This document shows, piece after piece, positions 1 to 12,814 of a DNA stretch of 64,000 nt. Every line of letters begins with the position of its first letter. The stretch's first letter is position 1. The DNA is from Sarcomyxa edulis (Eukaryota > Basidiomycota > Agaricomycetes > Agaricales > Mycenaceae), in NCBI GenBank assembly GCA_009761415.1, contig QUOL01000014.1:930001-994000 (forward strand). Reading direction: 5' to 3'. Under the pieces are notes generated by a model, which saw nothing but the letters and a program-made list of their open reading frames with translations, did not search any database and was not told the origin of the DNA. Both the position numbers and the translations under genes were made by a program.

Positions 1-3000
1 AATCCTCGGTTTTTGGGCTTTGTGGTCATCGCCAGATGGAACGGGGGCTGGAGGTTGGCGTCTTGGAGGGTCCTCATCGTCCGCTCGTCGTTTCAAATTA
101 TTCCGCTTCTCAGCATTAGTATTGCTCGATATATGCTTTGCTGGCGTCAAGGTCGGGGTTTCCTTGCGAGTGTCCAGTGCACTAGCAGCTGACATCGAAG
201 GAACCCTATTGACAAGAGCTTTCAATTCGCTTGGGGTAGCTAGGTCTGTCGGAACGGGGTGTGAAGACAAAGGTTTAGATATCTTCGAACTCGGAGGCAA
301 AGATGGCTGAGGAGCGTTAGATGCAGTGGTGAAATATGAAGAGTCAATCTAGAAAGAGAAAGTCAGAATATTTTTCTTCGACGTCTATAGTCGTACATAC
401 GTCTGTCATGAATGCGCGCGATCGGGCATCAAGTATGATCTCTTTCCAGGTGTTGTCGCTGCGTTCTAACGTGGCACTATTCCCGAGAATGAAGAGGGAC
501 GACTTCGCACGAGTAATGGCAACGTTCATCCGTCGAGTATCTTGTTCATAGTCAAAATACGAGCAATCCGTCTGGAAGGAAATAACATACCTGCAACAAA
601 TCCCACTCTTTCGAGACCTGGACCTGCACGAACGCAAGATAGTATGATGATATCCTTCTCTTGACCTTGAAATCCATCCACAGTATTGAAGTCTACTTTT
701 TCTCGAATGTCACGACCAAATCGTTGCTCAAAAGCATTTTGAAGAGCGGTGATTTGAGCCCGGTACATCGTCACTACGCCAACTTTACAATCGAAATCGA
801 AAGCGGAGAATTCCTGGCGAAGTCTTGAGTACAAGGCGACGGCTACCTGACACTCCGCATGATTTCTGACGGAGCGATTAACTTGGTCCTCTATGCCTCG
901 AGAAACATTGAAGAATCGATAAGTCCCGAACTTGGGATGCGAATGCCAAGGACGTTTGGTTTTGAGATCCATCTCAGGACCATCTTGAAGTCGACCTTGA
1001 TAGAAAATTCGACTCGGAAGCTGGCTGATATCGGGATGCATACGGTATTGAATACTTGAGTAGGTCATGAGCATCCAAAGCATGACATGAGCAAAATTGT
1101 CGACTTGCCTCAAGAGATGCACGGCATCTGGTCTGTTTTTTTGAAGACGCACAAAGAGAGATTGGTTATATTGGTATTGGGAGGCCTATACAGATGGATG
1201 GTCAGATAACTCCACCCCACGGGAAGAGAAAACAACAAACCTCTTGCGATATGACTGTGGGCGGAAGTTGCTGGGGATCTGAGAGATAATGTCAAGCTAC
1301 CGCCGCGGACGGAATTGTCTCAGACGCAAACGCACCACCGACCATGATGCATCGCCTGCACTGATACTTCAGAGGAATCAAGGAGCTGAGTTCTATAGCT
1401 TGTGCGGCTTCATCGATAATGACCATCTCGAATTCGAATTGCGAAAGAATATCATGCCCAGCACCAGACAAGGTACTGCAAATGACATCGGCTTCACTCA
1501 GGACCTCAACCCGAAATTTGCGGCGAGTAGCATCGAGGTTACGAGACTCCGACTTTTGTTTGTCTTTGAGTCGGTCAAATTGTTGCGTCAAGGCCATTCT
1601 TCTGGCATTGAGTCTGCTAATATCATCCAGTAACTTGGCCGACCTTGTAGCGTTATCGTGAAGCGCGGATAACTCCTCATACGTCTTTTGCCTCTGCGTT
1701 CTGACAGTGTTAAGTTCGTTCCGGAGTGCTGCTATCTCGTTGGTAGTGTCCTTTGGGGGTAAGTGCCCGTTGAGTTTCTCTTCGACCAGATTGTCCAAGG
1801 ATATGTCCTTCACGCTTGTGTTGACCGACTTCTCCGCACCTACACGAACGACTTTGAACTGTTTCTGAGACCCGCGGAATTCCTGTTTGATACGACTAGC
1901 TACTTCGTCAATGGCTGCATTACTCGGAGCACAGATGAGGATTTTCTTGCAAGGTCGTTTCTCTGCTGGGGGAGCACTCCGTCCAGGATGTATGGCTACC
2001 GGCGCATCTCTCCGCATTGGCAAAGAGGTTAATACAAGACCACATATTGTCTTTGTTTTACCTGTCCCAGGAGGTCTGGTCTTGCCGTCAAATAGATGTT
2101 GTTTAGCATGAAATAGAAGGCGCACCCTTGAATCAACACAAAGCCCTCTGTCCGTAGAGAATTAGATATAGCGATAGCTTGGGGTTCATTGAGACCATGA
2201 GTAGACATGATGCGTTTGACGTCTTGGAAATTAGTATTGGGTATCTTCGTGAGTTGTGGTTGTAGAATGGTGTCCACGAAATCATAATATGGTAATGCAG
2301 CAAGGGCCGCATATTCCCGATGCAGAGTGCTCAAGCTGCACACGTTCAGTATCTCGACATAATAATACGAAAGAGGCGGCATACCTGAATACTTTGCTCA
2401 GATTCCAGGATACACCTCCCGCTAGATTTTTATCTTTGATACCATTGGGAGACGAGGATCGCAAAGTGGCCTCTATCACTTTACCTGTCCGATAATTTTC
2501 GACTTTGGCAAGTATAGATTTCTTACTATCGGATTCGTGCCTGAGGAGTACAACATCCGTGTCTGCAAGGTACCAATTTGACGGAACACTGGGGAAGGTG
2601 ACAGTGATATCCAACCATTCTCCGGCATACTGGGTCTGCATCACTGTGCACTTGCATATTTCGCGAGTCTCCTCCTTGGATTGGAGTATTTGAGCCCAGC
2701 ACTCCAAGAGTAGAAGCGGTTCGAGTATTCTGTGATATTCCCGATAATTGGAAAACTTGTCTGGAATGCGGAAACGCTGAGGTTTGCCCCCAGTTGTCGG
2801 TGGCTCGGGATCATTGTGCTCATAATTCCAAGACAACAACGTCCGATGAAGCCCAGAGATATCAGGTTTCAGTCGTTCTTTGGTTCTGCGAGCATCCTCG
2901 CGATGATTGAGGCGTTCTTGCATGGCGCTTATACCAGTTGTCGGAATATCCAGTAACTGGGTTTTACGACGCTCCGCAGGTTTCTTGATCTTTGGAGACT

Positions 3001-6000
3001 TCTGGAATTTAGCTAAAACCGCCAGACCGCTCGCCTGAGACTCCCCTTCTTCATCACTATCTTCATCACTAGTAGACGATTCCTCGACTGCTGCACTGGT
3101 TGTAGACCCTTCATTCTTAGGGCCCCTACTATCGCGTTTCTGAGGATGAGCCATGACTTTAGAAGGACCGGTGGTTGAAGCAATGCCCGTTTTGCGGAAC
3201 GTTGGTAACACAGAATTGGCTGCATCAAGTTGTGCTTGTACAGATGCCATGGATGAGGATATGCGAGGGATAGCCTTTGAAGTACTGGCATGACGGTTGG
3301 TACTGGGCAAGGATGCCCGCGGTTTGGTCTTTGATGTCTCTGTTTTCGGCTTGGACGGAACAAGTTCCTCTCGACGCCGTGGCGCGGGAGTATACGATAC
3401 GACCTCGATGTCTTCATCCTTCTGAAATGGTGTGAGTGCGTCCTCTAGTATAGACAATTTCGTGGAGTCTAGACGAGTTTTCTCGATTGGGGACTCTGCT
3501 GTACGAGCATTATTGATGAGTTTCGTGAGCTTTAAGACGCCGTCCTCCGAAGGAGCAATTTGACACTCCTTGAAACAGTCGAGCAACGACAAGAGTAAAG
3601 AGAAAGACTGATGAAGAACCTCTTCGTCGGTGAGACGCAGCCACCGCGCCAACTCTGACAGAACAGGCTGCATATCATTAACCATTTTCTTTCGGACATG
3701 CGCAGCTTTTGCTTTTCCACCTTGATAAGCCGAGGAAACAGCAGCAGATTCAATGACCCTCCTCTGCGCAAGCATGTCCCTTCCGAATATGAGCGCATCT
3801 CTCATCCATTCCAGCATTTCCTCTTTCTCAAAATACGTGGACCATCTAGGTGTACGCCTAAATATGATCGCAATCGCAGCGGCCATCGAGTTCCATAGCC
3901 CAGAGAGCTTGGACGCCGGCCCATTGGCGTCCTGAGGACGCAAGAAACTCGTCTTTTGGAGGAGGCCGTTATGGCTGGTACATAGAACTTCGATTATGTC
4001 TGTAAGACAACGAACGAGAGACTTCGAAAGATTGCAGGCTTCCGGGACAAGAGGAGCGAAGGAGATAAATGTGTCTATGAACTCCTGGATTCCTTCTAAA
4101 GCAGCGTCAGGAAGGTTGGTGAGAAGAACGCGGAAGCAGTCGAGTCGTACATCGACGTCGAAGGCGAGACCGATGAGAGCTTGCGCAGCGTTTTGAATAT
4201 TTTCCACCGGAGATAACATGAGCGCGACGATATCCTTGGCTACACCTGGACGACTCAAAACGTCGAGGACCGAAGTGGAGATATTGTAATTCGCGTATCT
4301 AGTGACAACGTCGAGAAAGCCGTCACGGATAAGAGCCAAAGAAGGATTGATCTCGACAAGTGCTGCCTTTGCTTTGGTCGCTGCAGGCCCACTCTGGGAT
4401 AACAGAGCAGCAAAGGGATCTTTGTCGAACATTTTTAGGTGCAATGCGTCCAAGTGTGCTGAATGCGCTACCACGGATATTATCATAGCAAGGCCGTCGG
4501 CATCGTTGGATTGGAGAGTATCGTAGATCTTCTTCCAGATCTGTTTTCTGATGGCGAGTCGAGGGACCTCGGCATGCTTCCCTGCAAAAAAACCGCATAT
4601 GCGATAAATGGCTGTAGGTATGTCTTTTATATCCTTCAGCAAGACAGTCTTGAGCATTTCACGAATGGCGTTCCGTGCCTCAGTCCACTTTGGATCGTTG
4701 TACGCCCGAGCGAAAGCTACACCGACGAGAATTTCAGCATGGATGTCTAAAACACTCGAAATGGCTAGGTGATGACGCGACGTTTCATCAGCCTCGGACT
4801 TTCGTATAACGGACGACAGCATCTATGAGATGCAATGATCAGATACAAGGAACGAAGCGTAGAAGACGGGCAAGACTTACCCGAGTGGCGGCAATCATAA
4901 CGAGAGGTCGAGAATCTCCAAAGCGTTCGTGCTGCAGCTCTCCACACAAGAAATCGGCCATTTTCGCAAGTACTTCGCCGTACATGGGTGAGTCACGAAT
5001 GGTGTTTAGATACTCTGGAAACCATGCTAGATGCCACGGAGAAGTTGTACTCGTTGAATCGATGCTCTCGACCAATTTGTAGAACGACTTATTGTCCTTC
5101 ACGGCATCGAATACGATTTGAGGATATTCGGGGCCTTCTCCTTGCCAGAAGGTCTGTCGCATGCGCTTGAGCAGGCACAGCAAGCAATCTAATATGTTCG
5201 TGAATTCTGCGAACAATGAATTAAGTCAATGTCAAACTTTAAGAAAGCGAAGTAACTAACGAGGTCCGTCGTCGTGCAAATGGCCCGTCACGATTCTACG
5301 AATGTCCGCATTGCGTCGAGGACTTGACGTCAAGGCAGTAGGAGGGATGAGACGAATAACCGACGTAAAGCCAGACCATAAATCTTCAGATTGAGACGCA
5401 AACGCATATCCCGATGTTACATCGTTCGGCGTCGACATCGCAGGAGTTTCACTTGACGACGAGGACAAAGCAGAAGCTATAGCTTCGAGAGCTTTGTCGT
5501 GAGATCGAGAGAACTTGTCCAATGCGATAGGGACAACTTTGCATTTCGCAGCTTGAGCCTTTGCCCACTGTCTGACATCGAGGGTTTCGTCCATCATCAA
5601 GATCATCAGTCCAGGAGGTATGGGATCGCTCGGCCAATCACGTAAAGGCTCCAAGGGAGGGAACGCATGAAGGATGGAGAGAATTGTAGGGTCCTTGAGT
5701 ATGGCAAGGTTTGAGAGTATGTGGTAGATTACTGCAGGCACCTCCGACATCTTCCTTTGAGCGAAAGAACGTTCTGCACCTAATGATATACCCACGGAGG
5801 CGAGGTCATCAAGGGCAGCACGTCGTTCCCAATCGTCAAAACTATCATAGAAGCCTTCGACCTGCTCATCATTGAAGTTGTCAAAATACCTTTACAGAAA
5901 AAAAGTACGTTAGTATTCGCGTATCAAATTGTCACGAGCTTGAACGCGTCCAGTGCAGAATATGGCAAAATGCAACAAATGAAATGACGGATCAGCACTC

Positions 6001-6322
6001 ACGTCGTTCTTGAGCTAACCTTCGCTTCTTCCAGTCCCTGAACACATTCAGCGCATTTCGCAAGACATGATTTGAGCTTGGACTTCCATGTCTTTACGGC
6101 ATCTCCCTCCGTATATGCGTGAAGCCTGATGAGGAAAGTAGCTGCAGCGAGAGTAAGGGGAGTGGCACGTCCACAGAACCAATGTAAACGACCGTCGGTA
6201 GAGTCAGCTGGTACGGCCATGAGATGAGTATATACGGGTGTCAATACTTCATCAGTCACTGGCTTTTCGCTGGCTGTACGAAGGAGTGCTTCGACGTGTG
6301 CCGCGTTAGCAGACGGCGACAT
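1..6322 (-). CDS. SEN1: SEN1-type superfamily 1 RNA/DNA helicase, C-terminus beyond left edge
   Basis: Large multi-exon gene starting at the ATG at 6322. The first exons (6322-6003, then about 5889 downward) and the long exon 4822-2400 encode an alpha-helical region matching the Sen1 N-terminal domain. A Ser/Lys-rich linker (about 3400-2900) follows, then the helicase core. Walker A is rebuilt across an intron as IQG|PPGTGKTKTI (near 2125-2050). The DEAA box is VIIDEAAQA (near 1410). Motif III, GDPQQLPPTVIS, is split by an intron near 1310-1270. Later motifs are QYRMHP (near 1050), TVDGFQGQEKDIIILS (near 660) and RRMNVAITRAK (near 530). This motif set is that of the Upf1/Sen1/IGHMBP2 helicases; the long N-terminal domain favours Sen1, a nuclear helicase for transcription termination and R-loop removal. 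A basic, Pro-rich tail runs to base 1 with no stop, so the gene is partial. It shares a 292-bp divergent promoter with translin. Confidence 0.93.
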
Positions 6323-6614
6323 GACTCGGAGTCGCGAGTGAGTTATATGAGTTGTTGGTATGAGATTTTCGGCTTGGTTGTCGATGGGTAGTATTACGAA
6401 TTAGAGTGCGTAGAAATGAGACAAAAGACGAAGAAAAGCAAGTAAAAGAGAACGAAAACGAAAACGACAAAGACGTGAAAAGTGAAAGACTCAATCGGGG
6501 CCGACTCACGGGTCTGACCAAACGCGTCCACGCGTCAAGTCGATCATATCCATCTTCCCCTCTTGGACATTTTTCGGAAATTCCTCCAACGATCAAACCA
6601 CAACCACAACCACC
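6323..6614. promoter_or_regulatory. Divergent SEN1/translin promoter with two ACGCGT boxes
   Basis: Both flanking genes start outward from this 292-bp gap. Two ACGCGT hexamers lie 2 bp apart at 6522-6527 and 6530-6535, nearer the translin side. ACGCGT is the MluI cell-cycle box bound by MBF-type factors in ascomycete yeasts; a similar role here is inference. A purine-rich stretch at about 6410-6480 lies in the SEN1 leader. No clear TATA box was seen for either gene. Confidence 0.5.
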
Positions 6615-7661
6615 ATGGACCCACAAGATCTCGAAAAACTAAACGAACTACTCGACCATGATGTCGAGCTCCGAGAGGTGATTTCGATCCCTTTCCTTTC
6701 CTGGTAAGACCCGTTATCAACTCGTATTGGCAGAAAATCAAGGATCAAATCACGGAATTAGACAAGAAGGCGCGTACCATGGTCGGACTGCTCAACAAGA
6801 TACATTCAACACCATCTAGTTCAAGTCCGTTCCTTTTCAAACAAGTCTATTCATCGTGTAGTCTCTTAACGTTAACCCTCCGGCTGTCCAGTCCCTGCCC
6901 TCATAGACTCAGTCCGTCCCACACTTCTCAGTTGTCAAGAAACATCCGCTGCTCTGGCTGCTCTCATCCCACCAAACCAATTCTGGCGCTGGAAGGACAT
7001 GTGGTCGAACTCTCTACGCACGGCTGTGTTCGCAGCGGCTCTCATTGAATACCTCACAAACGGGACACTCATCACGTTGCCGCATGTTGCGCAATTGCTC
7101 GGTAGTAAGCATATTCTGACTTCCTACTGAATGAATTGACCTTGATCTGATCCCTTTCCTGCCAGTCAAAGAAGAGTGGGAAGACCGATTCGCATTACCC
7201 GCCGAGGACTACCTGCACGGTCTGATTAGTCTGGTGAATGAACTGGTGCGCTCTTTACATGATCATTGTTCTTGAAACGCTGGTTTGATGTCTACTCTCT
7301 TGTTTTTCAGTCTAGACTCGCTGTAAATGCAGTGACGCTAGGGGATTTCGAAGAACCTATCAGAATATCGATCTTCGTCAAGGATCTATTCGCAGGGTTC
7401 TCTATGGTATGCACTATCATCTGTCAATTGTCTCATCCCGTCACGAAATTCACGGTCGATTTTCCCTACAGCTCAATCTGAAAAACGACGCCCTCCGTCG
7501 GAGATTCGATAGTCTCAAGTATGACATCAAAAAAATCGAGGAAGGCCAGTCATTTTCTGATATTCGGCATTGATATCATCCTTACCTCCATTTCTACAGT
7601 CGTATACGACGTCTCTCTTCGTAAACTGGCCCAGCCAGCTCCTCCTACGACTTCTGCATAA
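6615..7661 (+). CDS. TSN: Translin, single-stranded nucleic-acid-binding protein (C3PO subunit)
   Basis: Starts at the ATG at 6615 in a good context (ccaccATGg) and ends at TAA 7659-7661. It has about seven exons with short introns, for example after LDHDVELRE and after HSTPSSS. The spliced protein is about 230 residues, the usual translin length. The C-terminal half is diagnostic: SRLAVNAVTLGDFEEPIRIS, then GFSMLNLKNDALRRRFDSLK and KIEEVVYDVSLR. Translin forms an octameric ring that binds single-stranded RNA and DNA; with TRAX it forms the C3PO endoribonuclease, where TRAX supplies the catalytic acids. This is translin rather than TRAX, judged from the LNLKND segment and the C-terminal VVYD motif. 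The divergent partner is SEN1, also a nucleic-acid factor, but I infer no direct link. Confidence 0.95.
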
Positions 7662-8043
7662 CTCGGATTGACTGGAAGGACATCCACGTACAATAATAAA
7701 CACTGTAATAGCTGTACTTTACGAATTCCCGCCGCGTTTTCAAGCCCTGACCGTGAAATCAATTCTCTTCGATGCAAAGTTGTTTGCTAGATCCATACTT
7801 GAGTGACCGGCTACAGCAGATCACAGCGCATCTTCCAACCTTGTAGCTCAAAGTGCATAAATAGAAAGCTGAAATTCCTGTCCAGTCTGGGGTAATGGGT
7901 AGTAGTGCGTATGTAAATTACAAATGCGAGAGTAGAGGGAACGAAGAAATACATGATAGATCCAAAGGAGATGATACTAAGAAGATGGGGGTGAAAGATC
8001 GAAAGAGAAAGTAAAGGGGATAAAGGGCTTCTAGGCAAAACGA
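7662..8043. other. Convergent 3' intergenic region, translin and SGF29
   Basis: About 380 bp between two gene 3' ends. It should hold both 3' untranslated regions. Short ORFs on the minus strand look like chance frames. No gene, repeat or structured element was seen. Confidence 0.5.
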
Positions 8044-9441
8044 TCAAGACCCGGGCCATTCGACGACCCACTGTGCAGGGACCGAATGTTCTTGATTATC
8101 GTCGTCTTCAAATTTGAGTTTATACGTTGGCGCGTATTTCGAAGATGGAGCAACCTGGACAGGACTATCCTCAGCAACGAAAGGGAGGATGTAAAAGACG
8201 GAGAACACATACTCGTCCAGGAGGTTGCATATCTTTAGGTGTAGAAATGACTTCCGCACGGTAAAAACAACTGGTATCGGGGTAAAGAGCCATTACGGTG
8301 GATCCTGCAGGAAATTCTTGGTATGCGCTCAGATGCGCGGCATTGCCGACAGGAGCATTCACGTCAGGAAGGGGGATTATCGCGCGGAGGGTTGTGTTGT
8401 AACATCTGTAAACGTGACATGAGAAGTAGTTCACAAAAGGTGATGACGCAGGGCGTGACTTGCAGTCCTGGTTGACCGTCTTCTTGTGGCTCAGGATCCT
8501 GGACTTCGTATCTACAAAAATTATTGTCAACGACGGTATCGGCGATCGGCTCATTCATCGAAACCTACCGGTTTTTATCGGCGTTGATACACTTTGTGAT
8601 AATTGCCAGGATCCACGTGTTTTCGTCCGTTGTATCGCCAGCGCCTCCGGCGGTGGGCTTGCCAGCTGGCGGATGGAATGCGACTTTCCTGCCTTCTTGC
8701 AAGGGTAGCTGTCTAGCAAGCGCCTCTCTCCTCGCTTTCGGTTCGCGAGAGAAAGGAATGGGAGGACCGGCAGGACTGGACCCCCGAGCTGGAGCGACGG
8801 AGTTCTTCCGCGGAGGAACTGTAATCGATACGCTATTACGGATATTTGGTGCAGGAGTTGGTGCTGGAGGCGCTGGAACTGGAATAGCAGGGGACGGAGA
8901 CGGAGCACGTGGGCGCTTGTTCCGTTTTTCTTTCATTGGTGGCTTCAATAAAGTCTCACGGTCGAAAGAGGGTGGATTACCTGGCGGGAGAGCTTCCGAT
9001 GCTTTTCGTAAAGCAATCAGGACCCCAATCCGCTCGATGGCGTCTTCAATAGCCCTGCGAGGGAAGACGGAAACGCGTTTGAATATTTTATCGTAGCAAA
9101 ATCAGTGATCGCCTACTTTGCTTCTTGCTCTGCGGCTGACTGTAATTCACGCAGGCCATGATTTAATTTCTTGGCGTTTGTTTTGACGGATTCATAGCCT
9201 TCTGGAGGTGCTATGTCGTCGTTGACCGGCCAAGTGTGGATTCCACGGTTCACACGGCCGATAATGTCTGCCGTGGTCGATTTGGAATATATTGTGGAGA
9301 GTTTAGCTAAGGATGCCGCCGCATGGGACCAACATTCTATTTCTGAGATGATGGAAAGTTAAATCTGTTGGTGCATTTCTGAGACGCTCGCATACCTTCT
9401 GAAGAAGCAGGACGAGGGGGTTGTGGTCTCCGCCTATCCAT
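8044..9441 (-). CDS. SGF29: SGF29-type SAGA complex subunit with tandem tudor domain
   Basis: Start ATG at 9441 (MDRRRPQPPRPASSE), stop at 8044-8046, about six exons. The N-terminal part is helical (SHAAASLAKLSTIYSKS, then an LREL...EQEAK segment), as in known Sgf29 coiled-coil regions. A Pro/Ala-rich linker (about 8950-8700) follows. The C-terminal SGF29 tudor region contains ENTWILAIITKCINADKNR, YEVQDPEPQEDGQ, then GSTVMALYPDTSCFYRAEVI and a final YKLKFEDDDNQ plus VPAQWVVEWPGS. In the family this module reads H3K4me2/3 and helps recruit Gcn5 acetyltransferase. The second-tudor aromatic and acidic positions (SVFYILPF, FEDDD) look intact. The gene is nuclear by family. It is head-to-head with the Hsp20 gene. 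Confidence 0.9.
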
Positions 9442-9723
9442 ATCGGGACACCTTTGAACAAACGGTTGTTGTAGAAGGTGTTCTGTTCAACTTACGAAAT
9501 TCACACTCCGACACGTTCACACGCTATTTGGCCTTGTATTGGTCCATGCAATGCCTTTTGGCGGGCAAATTCACCATCAAACTGCAATCAAATCCAACTC
9601 AAATCATTTTCTGTCCGGCCTTGAGCAAGTTTCGCGCGAATCTGACCATGACTTTGCTGCACTTCGGTGTCGACATACGGACCGGCACGGAGGATGTTAC
9701 GGTATTTGGCAATGTATAGTCTA

Positions 9724-9882
9724 GAAGCTTCCGGAAATTGTCCCGGACACGCGAGCATGTCCGGCCACTTCCGGCTTTCCCAGCTACCCCGATGCTCTCA
9801 GTCTCAGACATTCTTCAGCGTTCAAGTGACCTTCTCGGGGTTTCTCGCCACATTCCAGAATGATCCTCTATCCTATATATAA
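9724..9882 (+). promoter_or_regulatory. Hsp20 promoter: heat-shock element and TATA box
   Basis: A perfect three-unit heat-shock element GAA-GC-TTC-CG-GAA lies at 9724-9736. A second, two-unit match TTC-CA-GAA is at 9853-9860. A TATA-like run TATATATAA sits at 9874-9882, about 62 bp before the ATG at 9944. This is the arrangement expected for Hsf1-driven induction (family knowledge); heat induction itself is inferred. The region also forms the SGF29 upstream region. Confidence 0.8.
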
Positions 9883-9943
9883 GGCGCTCATGTTTCGCCT
9901 GGTCTACCCCAGTTAACTTCAAAGTTATCATCAACTTACCATC

Positions 9944-10550
9944 ATGTCTATTGCTCGTCAATTTCTCCGCGAATTCAGACCTCTCTTCCGCATGTTGGAA
10001 GAGCCTCTAACTCGCTCTCCTGCTTATTATGCATCTCCTTCCCGTTTCCCATTCGATGACCCTTTCTTCAACTCTCCCGCTATTGCCCGCCCAGCTGTGG
10101 ATGTAGCGGAAGAGGGTAATTCGTATGTCGTCGAAGCAGAACTTCCAGGCGTTCAGAAAGAAAACGTCGAGGTCAGGATCGGAGATGGAGGAAGAAGTGT
10201 TACCATTGAGGGCAAGACTGTGGATAGACGCAGCTCTCCACCGCAGACAGAGAATGCCTCAGCCGAGTCAACTGAAGGTGAGTTTCATTGCATTCCCAAA
10301 TGTCTCTTCTACATGTACTTACTATCCTTTCATAGGCTCTAGCTCTACAAATGTTGCTAAAACAGACACCTCGTCGAACCAAATCTCTACCGAGCGTTCG
10401 TTTTCCGGGAGCTCTACATTCACGCGCACTGTATGGCTTCCTCGACCCGTCGACAGCAACAACGTCTCCGCAAAACTTCGCGATGGTATCCTCACTGTGA
10501 GGGTGAACAAAGCCGAAGATAGGGCATCAGTGACCGTCCCCGTCGAGTAG
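9944..10550 (+). CDS. Small heat-shock protein (Hsp20/alpha-crystallin)
   Basis: Starts at ATG 9944 and ends at TAG 10548-10550, with one 58-nt intron (10278-10335) in a Ser/Thr-rich insert within the alpha-crystallin domain. The spliced product is about 183 residues. The N-terminal arm is Arg/Phe/Pro-rich. The domain begins PAVDVAEEGNSYVVEAELPG and continues KENVEVRI...VTIEGK. After the insert come FTRTVWLPRPVDSNNVSAKL and DGILTVRV. The C-terminus ends VTVPVE, the I/V-x-I/V-type anchor that small Hsps use to oligomerise. These ATP-independent chaperones hold unfolding proteins in cytosolic oligomers. The upstream heat-shock element supports stress control. Confidence 0.94.
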
Positions 10551-10973
10551 ATGAAAATTGGCAGTTCGACTTCGCGTCTCACCCACTTGTATATGTACCA
10601 ATTCCCCCCCGTCTCAAATCATTTCCCGCCCTTCTTCACTGTATTATGTACCTGCACAATAGTCAATCCAACGGTTTGAAAAATCTCTCTCAGTGAAAAG
10701 ACGTCTTCCTCCGATGTAAGAAAGTACTAGTTTTGTCGTGTTATGGAACGCGTCTGTACGTGACGAAAGTCAACTCGACTTGCTGTAAAATCCCTTCCTG
10801 TCCTTCCTGAAAAAACCCTCACTGGATGCCCCACTCGTTCCTCTCATTATCCGTAGTCTGACATCTCTTCACGTTTCTCATCACGCTATCTTGAACAAGT
10901 CTTCTCGCACCCGAATACAGACCCCACTTGTCCTTTTTTCAGCATCTCGAACCTTCCCTCAAATCTCACCACC
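10551..10973. other. Intergenic, Hsp20 3' end to POLE4-like 5' end
   Basis: About 420 bp. It contains an ACGCGT at 10748-10753 and pyrimidine-rich stretches just before the ATG at 10974, typical of fungal 5' leaders. No gene is seen. Confidence 0.4.
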
Positions 10974-12428
10974 ATGAGCTCCATTGATCCATCGATGCTT
11001 GGACAACCATCATTCACTGTAGACCAAGACATGGACTCCTACTCCTCCGATGATCCAGCCCTCGCTGCAGAAACTGAAGCAGCAGAACAGGAATGGTTCG
11101 AAGAAGAGACTGAAGATGTAGACGAGGTAGACCAGCTGGACTCTGACACAGAACTCGACCAAGAGGCCCCTCACGAAGACTCTGATGATGAATCTGCTGC
11201 CTTTGCAAGACAACCAAAAATCCCTGGTCATACTGTTCTGCCCGCTGTTCGACTGGAAAATATCATACAGGCAGACGGTATGTCGACATCTCAGTGACAC
11301 GACCTTTCGGTTTATGCTAATACCGTGCGTATCAACTCATTATAGGTACAACAGGCAATCTGGCATTATCGAAAGAAGGGCTATTCGTACTATCCATGGC
11401 TACAGTACGTATGCGTACCATTCTCCTCTGAGATTGGCGCTCATCACTTTTCCACTATCAAGGAATGGTTCATCAAAAGAATGACAGAAGCTGGGCACCG
11501 GCAAGCGCATACGGACCGTCGCAATCTAATCACGTATCGGGATATGGGTACGGAGCTTGCCACCATCCGTACTGGGTCAATAGGCTAAACGGCCGTGCAT
11601 TGATTTAATAGCCTCGACCACTCAACAATATCAAGAGTTTATGTTTCTCCATGGTATGTTCTGTACTATCATTTGAGTATCAAGTTCTTCGGCTTACGTG
11701 TCCGTACAGATACCATACCATCTCCTCTATCGATATCCGAGGCATTGCAGTTACGCGAGAACAAAGAGAAAGAGCTACTAGAAGAGGATCCTGCAATGGG
11801 CATGCCCACACCATCGCATGCCTCCCTCTCGAACGCCGCTTCTGGTCCCAGTTATTCCTATGCAGCCTCGAGAGCAAAAAAACCGAACGGGAGAAGAACG
11901 AATGGAAGCGCCAGCGCCAGCAGCAGCAGACAACCAAGCCAGTCGAGGGAGTTTCAGGAACAACGGGACACACGTCCTACTGCTGAAGAATTACAACACG
12001 CACACGCATGGGGTCAACCACATGAATACCCTAAAGAATACCCCTCAGAATATCCTCATCCACAAACAATGCAAAACCACGTTAGCGTAGGTGCTGATGG
12101 GATGCTAAAACTCTCGCCACAAACCAATGGACATAGTTCATCATCATCATCGCACCGAAAACGCGCACGAGAGGAAAGAACGACGCATCATCCACCTGCT
12201 CCGTCCTCTCATTATCCTAATTCCCATCCAGCTGTTCCTCAGCCACTACCGCCGCCACCAGCACCAGCACCATCGGTTCCACAGGCTTTTCATCCACAAG
12301 ATGAGGCTTGGCCAGGCCAATACACAGGCCCCGCCAGTGGTTTTCTTCAGGACACACGCGGTCCCTTCAACCGCGTCGTTCAAAATCCTGGGAGGACCAT
12401 CTATTCGCAACAGCATCCTCAAGAATAA
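10974..12428 (+). CDS. Histone-fold protein, POLE4/CHRAC-like (Dpb3 family), with long low-complexity tail
   Basis: Start ATG 10974 (caccATGag), stop TAA 12426-12428, five exons. Residues about 1-85 are strongly acidic. A histone fold follows: HTVLPAVRLENIIQADG, then TGNLALSKEGLFVLSMAT, EWFIKRMTEAGHRQA and NLITYRDMA, closing with QEFMFLHDTIP. The order and the closing FLxxTIP segment resemble POLE4/Dpb3/CHRAC15 proteins more than NF-YC. Such proteins pair with a POLE3/Dpb4-type partner in DNA polymerase epsilon or ISWI-type remodellers. After the fold come about 230 residues rich in Ser, His, Pro and Gln with no domain, longer than in usual POLE4 proteins. The family is clear; complex membership is inferred. 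Confidence 0.85.
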
Positions 12429-12814
12429 GGAAGCACGAGGGATGGATACATTTCTTATTTCTCTCTCCCTTTCTCCCGTTGTAGCAATTTTGATCCGGAT
12501 CCCAGTATGAATGACCCCGCCATACTTTATGTGCAGGCAACCACGGTCAAGTTTGTACGTAGATTCAGACTATTATCATCGATTCTGTATTATCCTCCCC
12601 CCCTCGCATGCAGGACACCCCATCCTTATAATGTACGCTTCAGTCCTGCAAATATTTGATTTATTAGCACGGCTTATCGCAAGTAGACTCCGGGTCGATG
12701 GGCCAGTGATATCCAGGAAGTTGCATACTCGCGTAATTCTTATCTCTTCTTCGATTCCCACAGTACTTTGAAGTGCTTGAAGCTTGTAGTTTGAAGTTTG
12801 AAACTGTCGATATC
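12429..12814. other. Intergenic region before the 2OG oxygenase
   Basis: About 385 bp with no gene. An in-frame upstream ATG at 12773 could extend the oxygenase by 14 residues but has a poorer context. Confidence 0.4.
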
